The position numbers and the translations under genes are program-made. Below, in pieces: positions 7,983 to 14,794 of a stretch of DNA of 64,000 nt (position 1 is its first letter; every line of letters begins with the position of its first letter). The stretch is from an uncultured Oscillibacter sp. GTDB taxonomy: Bacteria; Bacillota; Clostridia; Oscillospirales; Oscillospiraceae. Under the pieces are notes generated by a model. It had not been told where the DNA came from. It searched no databases and worked only from the letters and a program-made list of their open reading frames with translations. The DNA lies in the NCBI GenBank assembly GCA_900770295.1, contig CAAGJQ010000089.1, forward strand, positions 39,888 through 103,887, in the 5' to 3' direction.

Positions 7983-9230
7983 ATGACAGCATTGCAGCAG
8001 CAGGGCGCGGCGGCAAAGGCCGCCACCTATGTGCTGGCAACCGCCGGGACGGCAAAGAAAAACGCCGCCCTGGACGCCATCGCGGAGATCCTGACGGCGC
8101 GGCAGAACGAATGGCTGGCCGCCAACGCTGAGGATGTGGCCGCCGCCAAAGAGGCGGGGATGCGTCCCGCCATGCTGGACCGGCTGACTCTGACGCCGGA
8201 GCGCGTCGCCGGCATTGTGGACGGTGTGCGGCAGGTGGCCGCCCTGCCGGACCCCATCGGGCGCGTTGACAAAATGGAGACCCGGCCCAACGGGCTTATC
8301 ATTGGCCGCCGCCGGGTGCCTCTGGGCGTCATCGCCATCATCTTTGAGGCACGGCCCAATGTCACTGTGGATGCGGCGGCGCTGTGCCTGAAATCCGGCA
8401 ATGTGTGCATTCTCCGAGGCGGCAGGGAGGCCATCCGCTCCAACCGCTGCGTCACCGCGCTGATGCGGGAGGCGCTGGTATCCGCCGGACTGCCGGAGGA
8501 CTGCATCTCCCTGGTGCAGGACACCAGCCATGAGACCGCCAATGAGCTGATGCATCTGGACGGCTATGTGGATGTGTTGATCCCTCGTGGAGGCGCCGGT
8601 CTGATCCGGGCTGTGGCGAAGGAGGCCAGCGTGCCGGTCATCCGCACCGGCGAGGGCGTGTGCCACATCTACGTGGACGACGAGGCGGACCTGGATATGG
8701 CCGCAAATGTCCTGTTCAACGCCAAGTGCTCCCGGCCCTCGGTGTGCAACGCCGTGGAGTGCGTGCTGGTACAGGAGGACATCGCCGGGGACTTCTGGCC
8801 CAAGGCCCTGCCTCTGCTGGACGAGAAGGGCGTGGAGCTGCGGGCCGACGAGCAGGCCCTGGCCCTGCTGGGCACACGGGCCCTCCCTGCCGCCGAGAGC
8901 GACTGGGACGCGGAATACGACGATTACATCCTGGCCGTCCGGACGGTAAAGGACATGGATGAGGCCATCCGCTTCATCAACCGGCACGGCACCGGCCACT
9001 CCGAGAGCATCATCACCAAAAACTATTTCAAGGCCCAGCACTTCCTGGACCAGGTGGACGCGGCGGCGGTGTATGTCAACGCCTCCACCCGGTTCACCGA
9101 CGGCGGCGAGTTCGGCCTGGGGGCCGAAATCGGCATCTCCACCCAGAAGATGCACGCGCGGGGTCCCATGGGTCTGGAGGAGCTGACCTCCTGCAAGTAC
9201 GTCATCTACGGCGAGGGACAGGTGCGGTAA
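7983..9230 (+). CDS. proA: Gamma-glutamyl phosphate reductase
   Basis: This 415-aa NADPH-dependent enzyme reduces glutamyl-5-phosphate to glutamate semialdehyde, the second step of proline synthesis. Family motifs are clear: GRRRVPLGVIAIIFEARPNV, KSGNVCILRGGREAIRSN, the catalytic Cys within RPSVCNAVE, and HGTGHSESIIT with STRFTDGGEFGLGAEIGIST near the C terminus. The length is standard and the frame intact. AAAGGAGG sits 6 bases before the ATG. It is followed after 22 bases by a small membrane-protein gene and then proC. Confidence 0.96.
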   Translation: MTALQQQGAAAKAATYVLATAGTAKKNAALDAIAEILTARQNEWLAANAEDVAAAKEAGMRPAMLDRLTLTPERVAGIVDGVRQVAALPDPIGRVDKMETRPNGLIIGRRRVPLGVIAIIFEARPNVTVDAAALCLKSGNVCILRGGREAIRSNRCVTALMREALVSAGLPEDCISLVQDTSHETANELMHLDGYVDVLIPRGGAGLIRAVAKEASVPVIRTGEGVCHIYVDDEADLDMAANVLFNAKCSRPSVCNAVECVLVQEDIAGDFWPKALPLLDEKGVELRADEQALALLGTRALPAAESDWDAEYDDYILAVRTVKDMDEAIRFINRHGTGHSESIITKNYFKAQHFLDQVDAAAVYVNASTRFTDGGEFGLGAEIGISTQKMHARGPMGLEELTSCKYVIYGEGQVR

Positions 9231-9252
9231 ACACGGAAGGAGAGGATACAAA

Positions 9253-9615
9253 ATGGTATTTGAAACGATTGCCCTCAGCGTCATCACGGTGCTCCTGCTG
9301 CTCCTGACCCTGACCCGGAAGCCCGGGCACATCAAACTGCTGCTGGCCCTGCTGTCGGCGGCGGCCTCCATCGCGTCCATGGTGTTTTTCATCCTGATGC
9401 AGCGTGCCGGCGGCAACCCGGACGCCGGGCAGGAGCTGCTGCAGCTCTACGCGCCCTGCGGCATCTATGTTCTGGTGGCGCTGTTCAGTCTGGCCGTGGC
9501 GGCCCTCAGCCGCCGGAAGCTGCAAAAGGACAAGGCCGCCAAGGCGGCGGCAAAGGCGAAGAAGTCGGCTGAGAAAACGGAAACATCCGCCGGACAGCCG
9601 GACGGGGAAAACTGA
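9253..9615 (+). CDS. Small membrane protein between proA and proC
   Basis: This 120-aa protein was not recognised. It has three hydrophobic segments (about residues 3-19, 27-50 and 66-87). A highly charged Lys/Ala-rich tail follows (RRKLQKDKAAKAAAKAKKSA), which should lie in the cytoplasm. GGAGAGG 7 bases before ATG and tight spacing on both sides place it inside the proline operon. It could be a structural or regulatory membrane protein, but nothing in the sequence points to a proline role beyond location. Confidence 0.7.
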   Translation: MVFETIALSVITVLLLLLTLTRKPGHIKLLLALLSAAASIASMVFFILMQRAGGNPDAGQELLQLYAPCGIYVLVALFSLAVAALSRRKLQKDKAAKAAAKAKKSAEKTETSAGQPDGEN

Positions 9616-9648
9616 GGTCATTTTCATACAGAGAGGATGTGCAATGAT

Positions 9649-10449
9649 ATGGCAATTCTAGGTTTTATCGGCACCGGCAACATGGGCGGTGCGCTGGCCC
9701 GGGCGGCGTGCAAGAGCATTCCCGGCGATCAGGTGCTGCTGTCCAACCGGACGCCGGAAAAGGCGCGGGTCCTGGCGGAGGAGCTGGGCTGTCAGGCGGT
9801 GGACAACGCCACCGTCGCGGAGCGGGCGGACCTGATCTTCCTGGGGGTGAAGCCCCAGTACATGGCCGGGCTCCTGTCGGACATCGGCCCTGTTCTGGAC
9901 CAGCGGGAGAAGCGCTTCATCCTGGTGTCCATGGCGGCGGGACTGACCATTCCCCGCATCCGGGAGCTGGCCGGGAAGGACTACCCGGTCATCCGGATCA
10001 TGCCCAACACCCCCGCCGCCATCGGCGAAGGCATGGTGTTCTACGATTGCAGCGAGAATGTCACCAAGGAGGATGAACAGGTCTTTCTGGCGTCTCTGGC
10101 CGGGGCCGGCAGGCTGGCCCCGCTGGCGGACCATCTGATGGACGCCGGCAGCGCCGTGGCGGGCTGCGGTCCCGCTTTCGCGGACCTGTTTCTGGAGGCG
10201 CTGGCGGACGGCGGCGTGGCCTGCGGCCTGCCCAGAGCCCTGGCGATGGAGAGCGCCGCCCAGATGATGATCGGCACGGCGAAGCTGATGCTGGAAACCG
10301 GCAAGCACCCCGGCCAGTTGAAGGACGAGGTCTGCTCCCCCGGCGGCGCCACCATCCAGGGCATCCGGGCTCTGGAGGAAGCCGGGTTCCGGGGCGCCGT
10401 CATGGACGCCGTCATCGCCGCCTGGGAGAAAAGCGGACAGATGAAATAA
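9649..10449 (+). CDS. proC: Pyrroline-5-carboxylate reductase
   Basis: ProC performs the last step of proline synthesis, the NAD(P)H reduction of pyrroline-5-carboxylate. The 266-aa product starts MAILGFIGTGNMGGALARA, a Rossmann dinucleotide site. The signature region reads AVAGCGPAFADLFLEALADG and the C-terminal motif is DEVCSPGGATIQGIRALE. An in-frame ATG at 9637 abuts the GAGAGG sequence and cannot be the start. The ATG at 9649 is 12 bases from it, somewhat long but workable. The whole proline pathway is thus contained in one operon ending at a strong terminator. Confidence 0.93.
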   Translation: MAILGFIGTGNMGGALARAACKSIPGDQVLLSNRTPEKARVLAEELGCQAVDNATVAERADLIFLGVKPQYMAGLLSDIGPVLDQREKRFILVSMAAGLTIPRIRELAGKDYPVIRIMPNTPAAIGEGMVFYDCSENVTKEDEQVFLASLAGAGRLAPLADHLMDAGSAVAGCGPAFADLFLEALADGGVACGLPRALAMESAAQMMIGTAKLMLETGKHPGQLKDEVCSPGGATIQGIRALEEAGFRGAVMDAVIAAWEKSGQMK

Positions 10450-10481
10450 AAAATGGGCGCGCGGCATCGCGCGTCCATTTT
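10450..10481 (+). terminator. Terminator of the proline operon
   Basis: A 14-bp stem (10450-10463 with 10468-10481, one G-T pair) with loop GCAT overlaps the region just after the proC stop; A- and T-rich ends form the base. Confidence 0.8.
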
Positions 10482-10482
10482 C

Positions 10483-10511
10483 TTTACAAACCCCGTTCTC
10501 CGTGATATACT
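10483..10511 (+). promoter_or_regulatory. Sigma-A promoter of niaR
   Basis: TTTACA (10483-10488), a 17-base spacer and TATACT (10506-10511) lie about 85 bases upstream of the niaR start. Confidence 0.6.
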
Positions 10512-10597
10512 GCTGTCATGACAAGAGTACAAACACAGCGGGACGGAGGTTCCCGGTTCCGCCGTGGCGCGTGATTTGATATGAAGGAGGTACTGCC

Positions 10598-11110
10598 ATG
10601 CGCGCGGAAGAACGCCGTCAGGCAATCGAGGATATCTTGCGGAAGTCCGCCCAGCCCGTCAGCGCCGGAACACTGGCCGCCCGCTTTTCCGTCAGCAGGC
10701 AGATCATCGTGGGCGATATCGCCCTGCTGCGGGCCGCAGGGGCGGATATCTCCGCCACGCCCCGGGGCTATGTCATCCAGCACTCCCCCGAGGGCCTGGT
10801 ACGGCAGGTCGCCGTACACCACGACGCCGCCGGCATGGAAGCGGAGTTGAACGCCATGGTGGACCATGGCTGCACGGTTCTGGATGTCATCGTGGAGCAT
10901 CCCATCTACGGCCAGCTGACAGGGCCGCTCCAGCTGTCCAGCCGGTATGACGTGGCACAGTTTATCGCCCGCTGCGCCCAGTCGGACGCCCGGCCGCTGT
11001 CCGACCTGACCGGGGGCATCCACCTCCATACCCTCTCCTGCCCCAGCGAGGCCGCCTTCGCCCGCGTCCAAAACGCCCTGCGGGAGCTGGGCGTTCTGCT
11101 GGAGGGCTGA
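10598..11110 (+). CDS. niaR: NiaR-type transcriptional repressor of niacin metabolism
   Basis: This 170-aa regulator has an N-terminal winged helix of the HTH_11 type (residues 1-60, with VSAGTLAARFSVSRQIIVGD). A C-terminal 3H domain (about 73-168) supplies the histidines: AVHHD, VEHPIYGQL and GIHLHTL. NiaR (YrxA) of Bacillus binds nicotinic acid through this domain and represses NAD-synthesis and niacin-uptake genes. GGAGG is 7 bases from ATG. A perfect 16-bp inverted repeat on the promoter of the following permease gene is an excellent candidate target. The call rests on the domain pair and context. Confidence 0.9.
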   Translation: MRAEERRQAIEDILRKSAQPVSAGTLAARFSVSRQIIVGDIALLRAAGADISATPRGYVIQHSPEGLVRQVAVHHDAAGMEAELNAMVDHGCTVLDVIVEHPIYGQLTGPLQLSSRYDVAQFIARCAQSDARPLSDLTGGIHLHTLSCPSEAAFARVQNALRELGVLLEG

Positions 11111-11128
11111 TTCATCTGAAACTCCCTG

Positions 11129-11191
11129 TTGACAATTTCTTTCTTTCCGTGTATAGTGTGGTACACAGGTGTCAAGACACCTGTGTACCAC
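11129..11191 (+). promoter_or_regulatory. Promoter with NiaR-like operator before the PfoR-like gene
   Basis: TTGACA (11129-11134), exactly 17 bases, then TATAGT (11152-11157). Immediately downstream is a perfect inverted repeat: 16-base arms at 11158-11173 and 11176-11191 separated by AA, centre GGTGTC-AA-GACACC. It covers the transcription start, so a bound repressor would block initiation. NiaR sites described in Firmicutes are of the same ACAGGTGTC palindromic kind, as far as I recall. Confidence 0.85.
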
Positions 11192-11222
11192 TTTTACATT
11201 ACATAGGAAACAGGTGTTACCC

Positions 11223-12329
11223 ATGGAAAAAGTCAAGGCATTCCTGAAACGCAAAAACATCGTCATCTCCGCCAAGCGGTACGGCATCGACGCTCTGGGC
11301 GCCATGGCCCAGGGCCTGTTCTGCTCCCTGCTGATCGGCACCATTCTGAACACCATCGGAAGCCAGTTCCACATCGGCTTCCTCACCGCCAAAATCATTG
11401 AGATCAACGGCGTGGGCTATACCATCGGCGGCATGGCCTCCTTCATGAGCGGCGCGGCCATGGCCGTGGCCATCGGCTACGCCCTCCAGGCGCCGCCGCT
11501 GGTGCTGTTCTCTCTGGCCACCGTGGGCTACGCCTGCAACGCCCTGGGCAAGGCCGGCGGCCCTCTGGCGGTGCTGTTTGTCGCCATCATCGCCGCTGAG
11601 TGCGGCAAGGCCATCAGCAAAGAGACGAAGATCGATATTCTGGTGACGCCCATCGTCACCACCCTCATCGGCATCGGCGCCGCCTGGGTCATCGCGCCGC
11701 CCATCGGCACCGTGGCCAGCGCCTTCGGTCAGCTCATCATGCGGGCCACCGAGCTGCAGCCCTTCTTGATGGGCATCCTGGTGTCCGTGCTGGTGGGCGT
11801 GGCGCTGACGCTGCCCATCTCCTCCGCCGCCATCTGCTCTGTCCTGGGCCTGACAGGTCTGGCCGGCGGCGCCGCCGTGGCGGGCTGCTGCGCCCAGATG
11901 GTGGGCTTTGCCGTCATGAGCTTCAAGGAGAACGGCTGGGGCGGCCTGGTCAGCCAGGGTCTGGGCACCTCCATGCTGCAAATGCCCAACATCGTGAAGA
12001 ACCCCCGGGTCTGGATCGCGCCCACCGTGGCCTCCGCCATCACCGGCCCCATCGCCACCTGCGTCTTTAAGCTGCAAATGAACGGCGCCGCCATCAACTC
12101 CGGCATGGGCACCTGCGGCCTGTGCGGCCAGCTGGGCGTGTGGACCGGCTGGGTAGCCCCCAGTGAGGTGGCCATCGCCAACGGCGCCTCCGCCATCACT
12201 CCCACCGCTTTCGACTGGGTGGGCCTCATCCTGATCTCCTTCGTTCTCCCCGCCATTCTGGCCCCCGCCATCAACCAGGTGTGCCGAAAGCTGGGCTGGG
12301 TGAAGGACGGCGATCTGACCCTGTCCTGA
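11223..12329 (+). CDS. PfoR/PTS_EIIC_2-like membrane permease, probable niacin-linked transporter
   Basis: This 368-aa polytopic protein belongs to the PfoR-like PTS_EIIC_2 family of EIIC-related permeases. It has about ten hydrophobic segments and a short basic N terminus (MEKVKAFLKRKNIVISAKRY). Family-type stretches are LPISSAAICSVLGLTGLAGG and NSGMGTCGLCGQLGVWTGW. No phosphorylation domains are present. Its promoter carries the putative NiaR operator and niaR lies directly upstream, so uptake of nicotinate or a related precursor is the best inference. Some NiaR regulons contain such a protein under the name NiaY. AGGTG 6 bases before ATG supports the start. A strong terminator follows. Confidence 0.78.
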   Translation: MEKVKAFLKRKNIVISAKRYGIDALGAMAQGLFCSLLIGTILNTIGSQFHIGFLTAKIIEINGVGYTIGGMASFMSGAAMAVAIGYALQAPPLVLFSLATVGYACNALGKAGGPLAVLFVAIIAAECGKAISKETKIDILVTPIVTTLIGIGAAWVIAPPIGTVASAFGQLIMRATELQPFLMGILVSVLVGVALTLPISSAAICSVLGLTGLAGGAAVAGCCAQMVGFAVMSFKENGWGGLVSQGLGTSMLQMPNIVKNPRVWIAPTVASAITGPIATCVFKLQMNGAAINSGMGTCGLCGQLGVWTGWVAPSEVAIANGASAITPTAFDWVGLILISFVLPAILAPAINQVCRKLGWVKDGDLTLS

Positions 12330-12345
12330 TTCCGCGATACGATAC

Positions 12346-12375
12346 AAAAGAGCGAGCCGCGCGGCTCGCTCTTTT
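12346..12375. terminator. Bidirectional terminator between permease and dus genes
   Basis: A perfect 30-base palindrome (15-base arms AAAAGAGCGAGCCGC and its complement) has A-rich and T-rich ends, so it works in both directions for the convergent genes. Confidence 0.85.
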
Positions 12376-12385
12376 TGCGCAAATG

Positions 12386-13351
12386 TCAGATCAAATCCCC
12401 CTCGGAGTGGTCCCGCAGGGAGAGGTCCCGGAAGATAGCGGCCTCGACGGCCTCGTACTCCCCGGGATTTTTGAACCGCCGCAGCTTCTTGTTCAGCCGG
12501 TCCGCGTCCTCAAACAGATGGATGAGGTAGAACCAGATCTCCCGCATCCGCTGAGCGGCGGTGCCCACCTGGCCGTAAAACGCCTGATAGGCCCGGTAGA
12601 GGTCCTGGGTAAAGGCCTGCAATTCCTCTTTTGTGGCGGCGGGTCCGCTACGGAGCTTCCGCAGCAGCGCCGGATCCGCCACGGCGCCGCGGCCGATCAT
12701 CACGGCCTCAACAGCCGGAAATTGCTGTGAAAGAGCCTCCACTTCCGCCACCGTCCGCAGATCGCCGTTATAGCACACCGGATTCCTGCTCTCCGTCAGA
12801 GCCTGGGCAAAGGCGTCCAGGTGAACAGGCCCCCGGTACTTCTCCTTCTGCACCCGGGCGTGGATGGTCAGACAGGCGATGGGATAGCGGTTGTAGATCT
12901 CCAGCAGACGGGCAAATTCCTCCGGCTCCTGAATGCCCAGCCGGGTCTTGACGGAGACGGGCATCCGGACCTTGGAGAACACCTGGTCAAAAAAGCGGTC
13001 CAGTTCCTCCGGTTTTGCCAGAAAGCCCGCGCCCTTGCCCTTGGCGGTGACGGTGCCGGAGGGACAGCCCAGGTTCAGATTGACCTCCGTGTATCCCATG
13101 TCCGCCACCATCTCCGCCGCCCAGAGAAAATCTTCGGCCCGGCAGGTCATCACCTGGGGCACCAGGGGAAGCCCGCCGTTGTTGGCGGGGTCGATCTCCC
13201 GCCGGTCCCGGTCGGTCAGGATGTGCTGGTCCGTGGGGGAGAAAAAGGGGATAAAATACCGGTCCGCCCCGCCGAAATGGGTGGCCCACACCCGGCGGAA
13301 CACCACCTTGGTGATGCCGTCCAGCGGCGCGAAATCGTAACGCTGGATCAT
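12386..13351 (-). CDS. tRNA-dihydrouridine synthase family protein
   Basis: This 321-aa flavoenzyme of the Dus family reduces uridines in tRNA. It opens MIQRYDFAPLDGITKVVFR. The active-site loop NLGCPSGTVTAKGKGAG (about 99-115) holds the catalytic Cys. SVKTRLG, TIHARVQ, YNGDLRT and VMIGRGAVADP form the FMN and substrate barrel motifs. Its ATG overlaps the stop of the ArsC/Spx-like gene by ATGA; the longer frame to 13567 is a shadow of that gene. The Dus subgroup and the target uridine cannot be fixed by eye. Confidence 0.9.
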   Translation of the reverse strand: MIQRYDFAPLDGITKVVFRRVWATHFGGADRYFIPFFSPTDQHILTDRDRREIDPANNGGLPLVPQVMTCRAEDFLWAAEMVADMGYTEVNLNLGCPSGTVTAKGKGAGFLAKPEELDRFFDQVFSKVRMPVSVKTRLGIQEPEEFARLLEIYNRYPIACLTIHARVQKEKYRGPVHLDAFAQALTESRNPVCYNGDLRTVAEVEALSQQFPAVEAVMIGRGAVADPALLRKLRSGPAATKEELQAFTQDLYRAYQAFYGQVGTAAQRMREIWFYLIHLFEDADRLNKKLRRFKNPGEYEAVEAAIFRDLSLRDHSEGDLI

Positions 13352-13698
13352 TTCAGCTTCTCTTCCCACTCCGCCTGGCGAAAGCCCGTCAGCACGAAAT
13401 TCTCGCCCACCAGGATGGGCCGCTTCACCAGCATCCCGTCGGTGGACAGCAGCGCCAGCTGCTCGTCCTCGGACATCGTGGGCAATTTGTCCTTCAGGTT
13501 CAGCGCCTTGTACTGCAAGCCGCTGGTGTTGAAGAACTTTTTCAGAGGCAGGCCGCTGGCCTTCCACCAGGTCCGCAGCTCGTCCTCCGTGGGGTTTTCC
13601 AGCTTGATATCACGGAGCTGATAGGAAATCCCCTGTGCGTCCAGCCAGGCCTTCGCCTTCTGGCAGGTGGTGCACTTTGGATAGCAGAGAAATAACAT
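13348..13698 (-). CDS. ArsC/Spx-family thioredoxin-fold protein
   Basis: This 116-aa protein of the ArsC/Spx/YffB family starts MLFLCYPKCTTCQKAKAWLD, with the redox pair CTTC at residues 9-12. It continues with the family blocks PTEDELRTWW, FFNTSG, LLSTDGMLVKRPIL and TGFRQAEWEEKL. Members act either as reductases using glutathione or thioredoxin, or as RNA polymerase-binding regulators (Spx). The sequence is closer to the YusI/YffB branch than to classical arsenate reductase, and no ars genes are adjacent. AGGAGG 7 bases before ATG. It is translationally coupled to dus. Confidence 0.85.
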   Translation of the reverse strand: MLFLCYPKCTTCQKAKAWLDAQGISYQLRDIKLENPTEDELRTWWKASGLPLKKFFNTSGLQYKALNLKDKLPTMSEDEQLALLSTDGMLVKRPILVGENFVLTGFRQAEWEEKLK

Positions 13699-13715
13699 AT
13701 GAAATCCTCCTAATA

Positions 13716-14588
13716 TTATGTAAACAAATTCAGCTGTTCTCCCGCCTGCCTGTCCTCAAAAGCAGAGAGATACGCCATTGCTTTTTCCGAATCACAGATG
13801 ACGCCGTGGGCCTGACACTCCTCCCGGAAAATGGCCGTGAGATGGGCGGCGTTGGGGCTGGGGCAGTCGTACCGGTCGCCGAAAGCCTGGATATACCGCT
13901 CCTTCATGCCGGGAAAATGGCGGTCCAGCTGGGCGTAGAAATATTGCCGGTCCCCGTCCCGCAGGGTGACGCCCATGCCGAAGTTGACGATGACCTCCAC
14001 CCCGGCGTCAAAGCAGTAGCCCAGCAGCCCCCGGAGGTTCTCCTCCGTGTCGTTGAGAAAGGGCAGGATGGGGCACAGCCACACGCCGGTGTGGATGCCG
14101 TGCTCGCGCATCGTCTTCAGCATCTCAAACCGCTTTTGAGTGGTGCAGACATTGGGCTCCGCAATGCGGCACAGGCTTTCGTCAAAGGTGGTGAAGGTGG
14201 TGCAGACCACGACTTTTGTCTTTTCGTTGATGCGCTCCAGCAGGTCCAGGTCCCGCAGGATCAGGTCCGACTTGGTCAGCACCGACACGCCGAAGCCGTA
14301 GCGGTCGATGACCTCCAGACAGCGCCGGGTCAGGCGGGTCTCCCGCTCCAGGGGCAGATAGGGATCGCACATGGAGCCGGTGCCGATCATGCACCGCCGG
14401 CGTTTCCGGCGCAGGGCGTCCTCCAGCAGCTCCGGCGCGTTCCGCTTCACCGCCACGTCCTCGAAGGCGTGGTCCATCTGGTAGCAGGTGCTGCGGGAGT
14501 CGCAGTAGATGCACCCGTGAGTGCATCCCCGGTAGACGTTCATGCCGTTGCGGGCCGAGAGAATGGTCTTTGCCTCGATCTCATGCAT
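13716..14588 (-). CDS. SPL-like radical SAM protein
   Basis: This 290-aa radical SAM protein carries the iron-sulfur motif CTHGCIYC (CX3CX2C) near residue 21. The arrangement ILSARNGMNVYRGCTHGC...SRS is typical of the spore-photoproduct-lyase-like/Rv2578c group. Further motifs are GTGSMCDPY, ERETRLTRRCLE and SVLTKSDLILRD. Despite the name, most members of this group are uncharacterised and lack proven DNA-repair activity. I set the start at MHEIEAKT, with GGGAGGG 6 bases upstream. The 17-base gap to the ArsC/Spx-like gene suggests one transcript of three genes. Confidence 0.88.
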   Translation of the reverse strand: MHEIEAKTILSARNGMNVYRGCTHGCIYCDSRSTCYQMDHAFEDVAVKRNAPELLEDALRRKRRRCMIGTGSMCDPYLPLERETRLTRRCLEVIDRYGFGVSVLTKSDLILRDLDLLERINEKTKVVVCTTFTTFDESLCRIAEPNVCTTQKRFEMLKTMREHGIHTGVWLCPILPFLNDTEENLRGLLGYCFDAGVEVIVNFGMGVTLRDGDRQYFYAQLDRHFPGMKERYIQAFGDRYDCPSPNAAHLTAIFREECQAHGVICDSEKAMAYLSAFEDRQAGEQLNLFT

Positions 14589-14662
14589 GGCGTTCCCTCC
14601 CCGGTCAGATATGGCCAGTATAGCAAAAAGGTCCGGCGGGGGCAAGCCCTGTCAACGGAAAA

Positions 14663-14690
14663 GCCCCGGGCCGCCATGGCGGCCCGGGGC
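14663..14690 (-). terminator. GC-rich palindrome upstream of the radical SAM gene
   Basis: Perfect 13-base arms (14663-14675, 14678-14690) with two bases between. On the minus strand it is followed by TTTTCC, so it may be a second terminator for the nucleotidase transcript. Confidence 0.5.
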
Positions 14691-14744
14691 ACGGGTCAGT
14701 GTCCCCTGTGCTTCTCCCGCTGTCCCGTCAAGACACAGGCGCCG

Positions 14745-14778
14745 AAAAACGCCGCAGGGAATTCCCTGCGGCGTTTTT
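14745..14778. terminator. Strong terminator of the SLH nucleotidase gene
   Basis: A perfect 34-base palindrome (17-base arms) begins AAAAAC and ends GTTTTT, 17 bases after the minus-strand stop at 14795. It can act in both directions. Confidence 0.85.
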
Positions 14779-14794
14779 GGGATGAGACAGTCGA

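Noticed and set aside
7374..9416. 680-aa minus-strand frame opposite proB/proA
   Set aside because: Shadow of proB and proA, which have clear motifs and ribosome sites.
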